Origin: Apoda limacodes
Lineage: Eukaryota > Arthropoda > Insecta > Lepidoptera > Limacodidae
DNA length: 64,000 nucleotides
Assembly (NCBI GenBank): GCA_946406115.1
Contig: OX291551.1
Span: 29,557,381-29,621,380 of the forward strand
Direction of reading: 5' to 3'
Part shown: positions 63,058 through 64,000 of the stretch, piece after piece
Position numbering within the stretch: position 1 is the first letter of the stretch
Layout of the letters: each line of letters begins with the position of its first letter
Made by a program: the position numbers and the translations under genes
Notes under the pieces: model-generated
The model's database searches: none
Told to the model about the DNA's origin: nothing
What the model saw: the letters and a program-made list of their open reading frames with translations, nothing else

Positions 63058-63825
63058 ATTAACATTATTATGATTTTAAAGTCAATTTTAAAAACGGCAG
63101 ATACCGTATGAGTTGCCAAGTTACCTACCTATTTTATTATCGTCCTTGCTGGTCTCCGTGAAAAGATAAACGAATGTTAGCTCAGAAACCTCCTCCTATT
63201 TCAATATTCATTCCTGCCTATAAATAAAGAATTTTTCAAAAAAAAAAACTCGCATAACCCTTATAAGGTTGGATATTTTATCGGAGAGCGCGCCGAACAG
63301 AACGTCTAATACCTTTTCCATTACAACCAATGACATTCTTTTATGCCTATAACTTTTGCGCAAGTGATAGCAATAAATTTACATAGTTTTATCGCAATCG
63401 GATAAACAATATGGCAGCACATTAAATACTTATCAAATTGAAAAATTAATGATGATAATTCATTTATACTTTGTTAATGCTCAAAATATAGTATTCTTGG
63501 GTGAAAGTTATATCGCTTATCAGAATACTGACGTTCCAGCTATACGCCAAAATCATGGGGGAAGGGGGTCTCGCGCCCGCATCGTGTTCGATAGGGACAG
63601 CTACATTTTAGCAAAAATGTAAAACGCGCGCGGGCGCCGCGAAATGTATTCTCTTGAAGTTTACAGAAGTTGATGTCACGAAAGTGAAGTGTGTTATAAA
63701 CTTAAGGTACATAGACACCAACTTCAAATTGTAATTCAGATCAGATCAGATCAGATTTGGAAACATCCAAATTGAGGACCTCCTCCTTTTTTGAAGTCGG
63801 TTAAAAAAATATTGAATTCCTTACC
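63058..63825. other. intergenic with small repeats
   Basis: It includes a GC-rich patch at 63,560-63,650 with the small palindrome ACATTTTAGCAAAAATGT, a GATCA microsatellite at 63,737-63,757, and at 63,775-63,805 a lone copy of the CCTCCTCC…GAAGTCGGTTAAAAA end seen at 10,018-10,058. No gene. Confidence 0.5.
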
Positions 63826-64000
63826 CAAAGGGTAATTAGCGGAACCTTATTACTAAGACTCCGCTGTCCGTCCGTCCGTCCGTCCGTCTGTCACCAGGCT
63901 GTATCTCATGAACCATGATAGATAGACAGTTGAAATTTTCACAAAAGATGTATTTCCGTTACCGCTATGACAACAAATACTAAAAAACAGAATAAAATAA
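63826..64000 (+). mobile_element. moth interspersed repeat, running off the window
   Basis: TTACCCAAAGGGTA then GCGGAACCTTATTACTAAGA, a short CCGT microsatellite (63,870-63,885), TCATGAACCATGATAGATAG, and TGAAATTTTCACAAAAGATG then TATTTCCGTTACCGCTATGA are familiar segments of a very common lepidopteran repeat whose other end has the CCGAGGGTTCCGT/GAGTCGGACTCGC motif (as at 22,790). Confidence 0.65.

Overview
This window looks like repeat-dense insect chromatin, most probably from a moth or butterfly. The evidence is the repeat community, which I recognise from family knowledge and not from a search. It includes tRNA-headed SINEs, RTE, CR1-like and Jockey LINEs with moth-type reverse transcriptases, short Helitron-like elements starting TC-TATATA and ending CTAG, and the 'ACCGACTTC…GGAGGAGGTT' and 'GTGCGAGTCGGACTCG' interspersed motifs. 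I find no host protein gene, rRNA or functional tRNA gene. Almost everything explicable is a transposable element, a tandem array derived from one, or AT-rich filler. A W chromosome or other heterochromatin would fit, but that is inference.

Layout. 0-10 kb: an RTE tail, a SINE, a mariner relic, a 28-bp tandem array, an ancient ~130-bp degenerate array (2.05-4.45 kb), a 5'-truncated Jockey LINE on the minus strand with long flanking direct repeats (5.2-7.1 kb), a CR1-like LINE tail (8.1-8.9 kb) and a 1-kb inverted-repeat element carrying a MADF-like fragment. 11.7-15.8 kb: a decayed Ty3/gypsy element (protease, RT, RNase H, integrase, probable 3' LTR). 17.4-19.8 kb: a fold-back element with ~0.5-kb arms around a Jockey relic. 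19.9-20.8 kb: a second gypsy relic on the minus strand. 22.1-23.5 kb: a SINE and an RTE fragment. 23.5-29.1 kb: a Jockey element with both ORFs open, apparently flanked by a 12-bp target duplication.

30.8-51.9 kb is the main feature. Two direct repeats of 6.86 and 5.65 kb are nearly identical where they align. Each starts TGTAG and ends CTACA. The outer flanks carry the same 4 bp (AGTA), and a purine tract sits directly before the downstream repeat. Together these mark one ~21-kb LTR-retrotransposon insertion with exceptionally long LTRs and no recognisable gag or pol: a giant non-autonomous element. Its ~8.6-kb interior holds several tandem arrays, a TTAGG-like tract, a SINE-like tRNA head and a nested 2.1-kb DNA transposon with 553-bp terminal inverted repeats. 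That transposon lies 23 bp inside the upstream LTR, where a primer-binding site would be.

52-64 kb: Helitron-like elements, a degraded second copy of the intact Jockey family (53.9-55.5 kb), a tail-to-tail pair of nearly identical LINE 3' halves (55.5-56.76 and 58.57-59.29 kb), a fold-back element whose loop was hit by a CR1-like LINE (60.4-62.0 kb) with an uninterrupted paralogue of that loop at 62.8 kb, and hairpins and interspersed repeats to the end.

The elements do not form a pathway. They are layered insertions of different ages. The youngest, judged by intact frames or near-identical repeats, are the giant LTR element, its nested TIR element, the 23.5-kb Jockey and the LINE pair near 56-59 kb.
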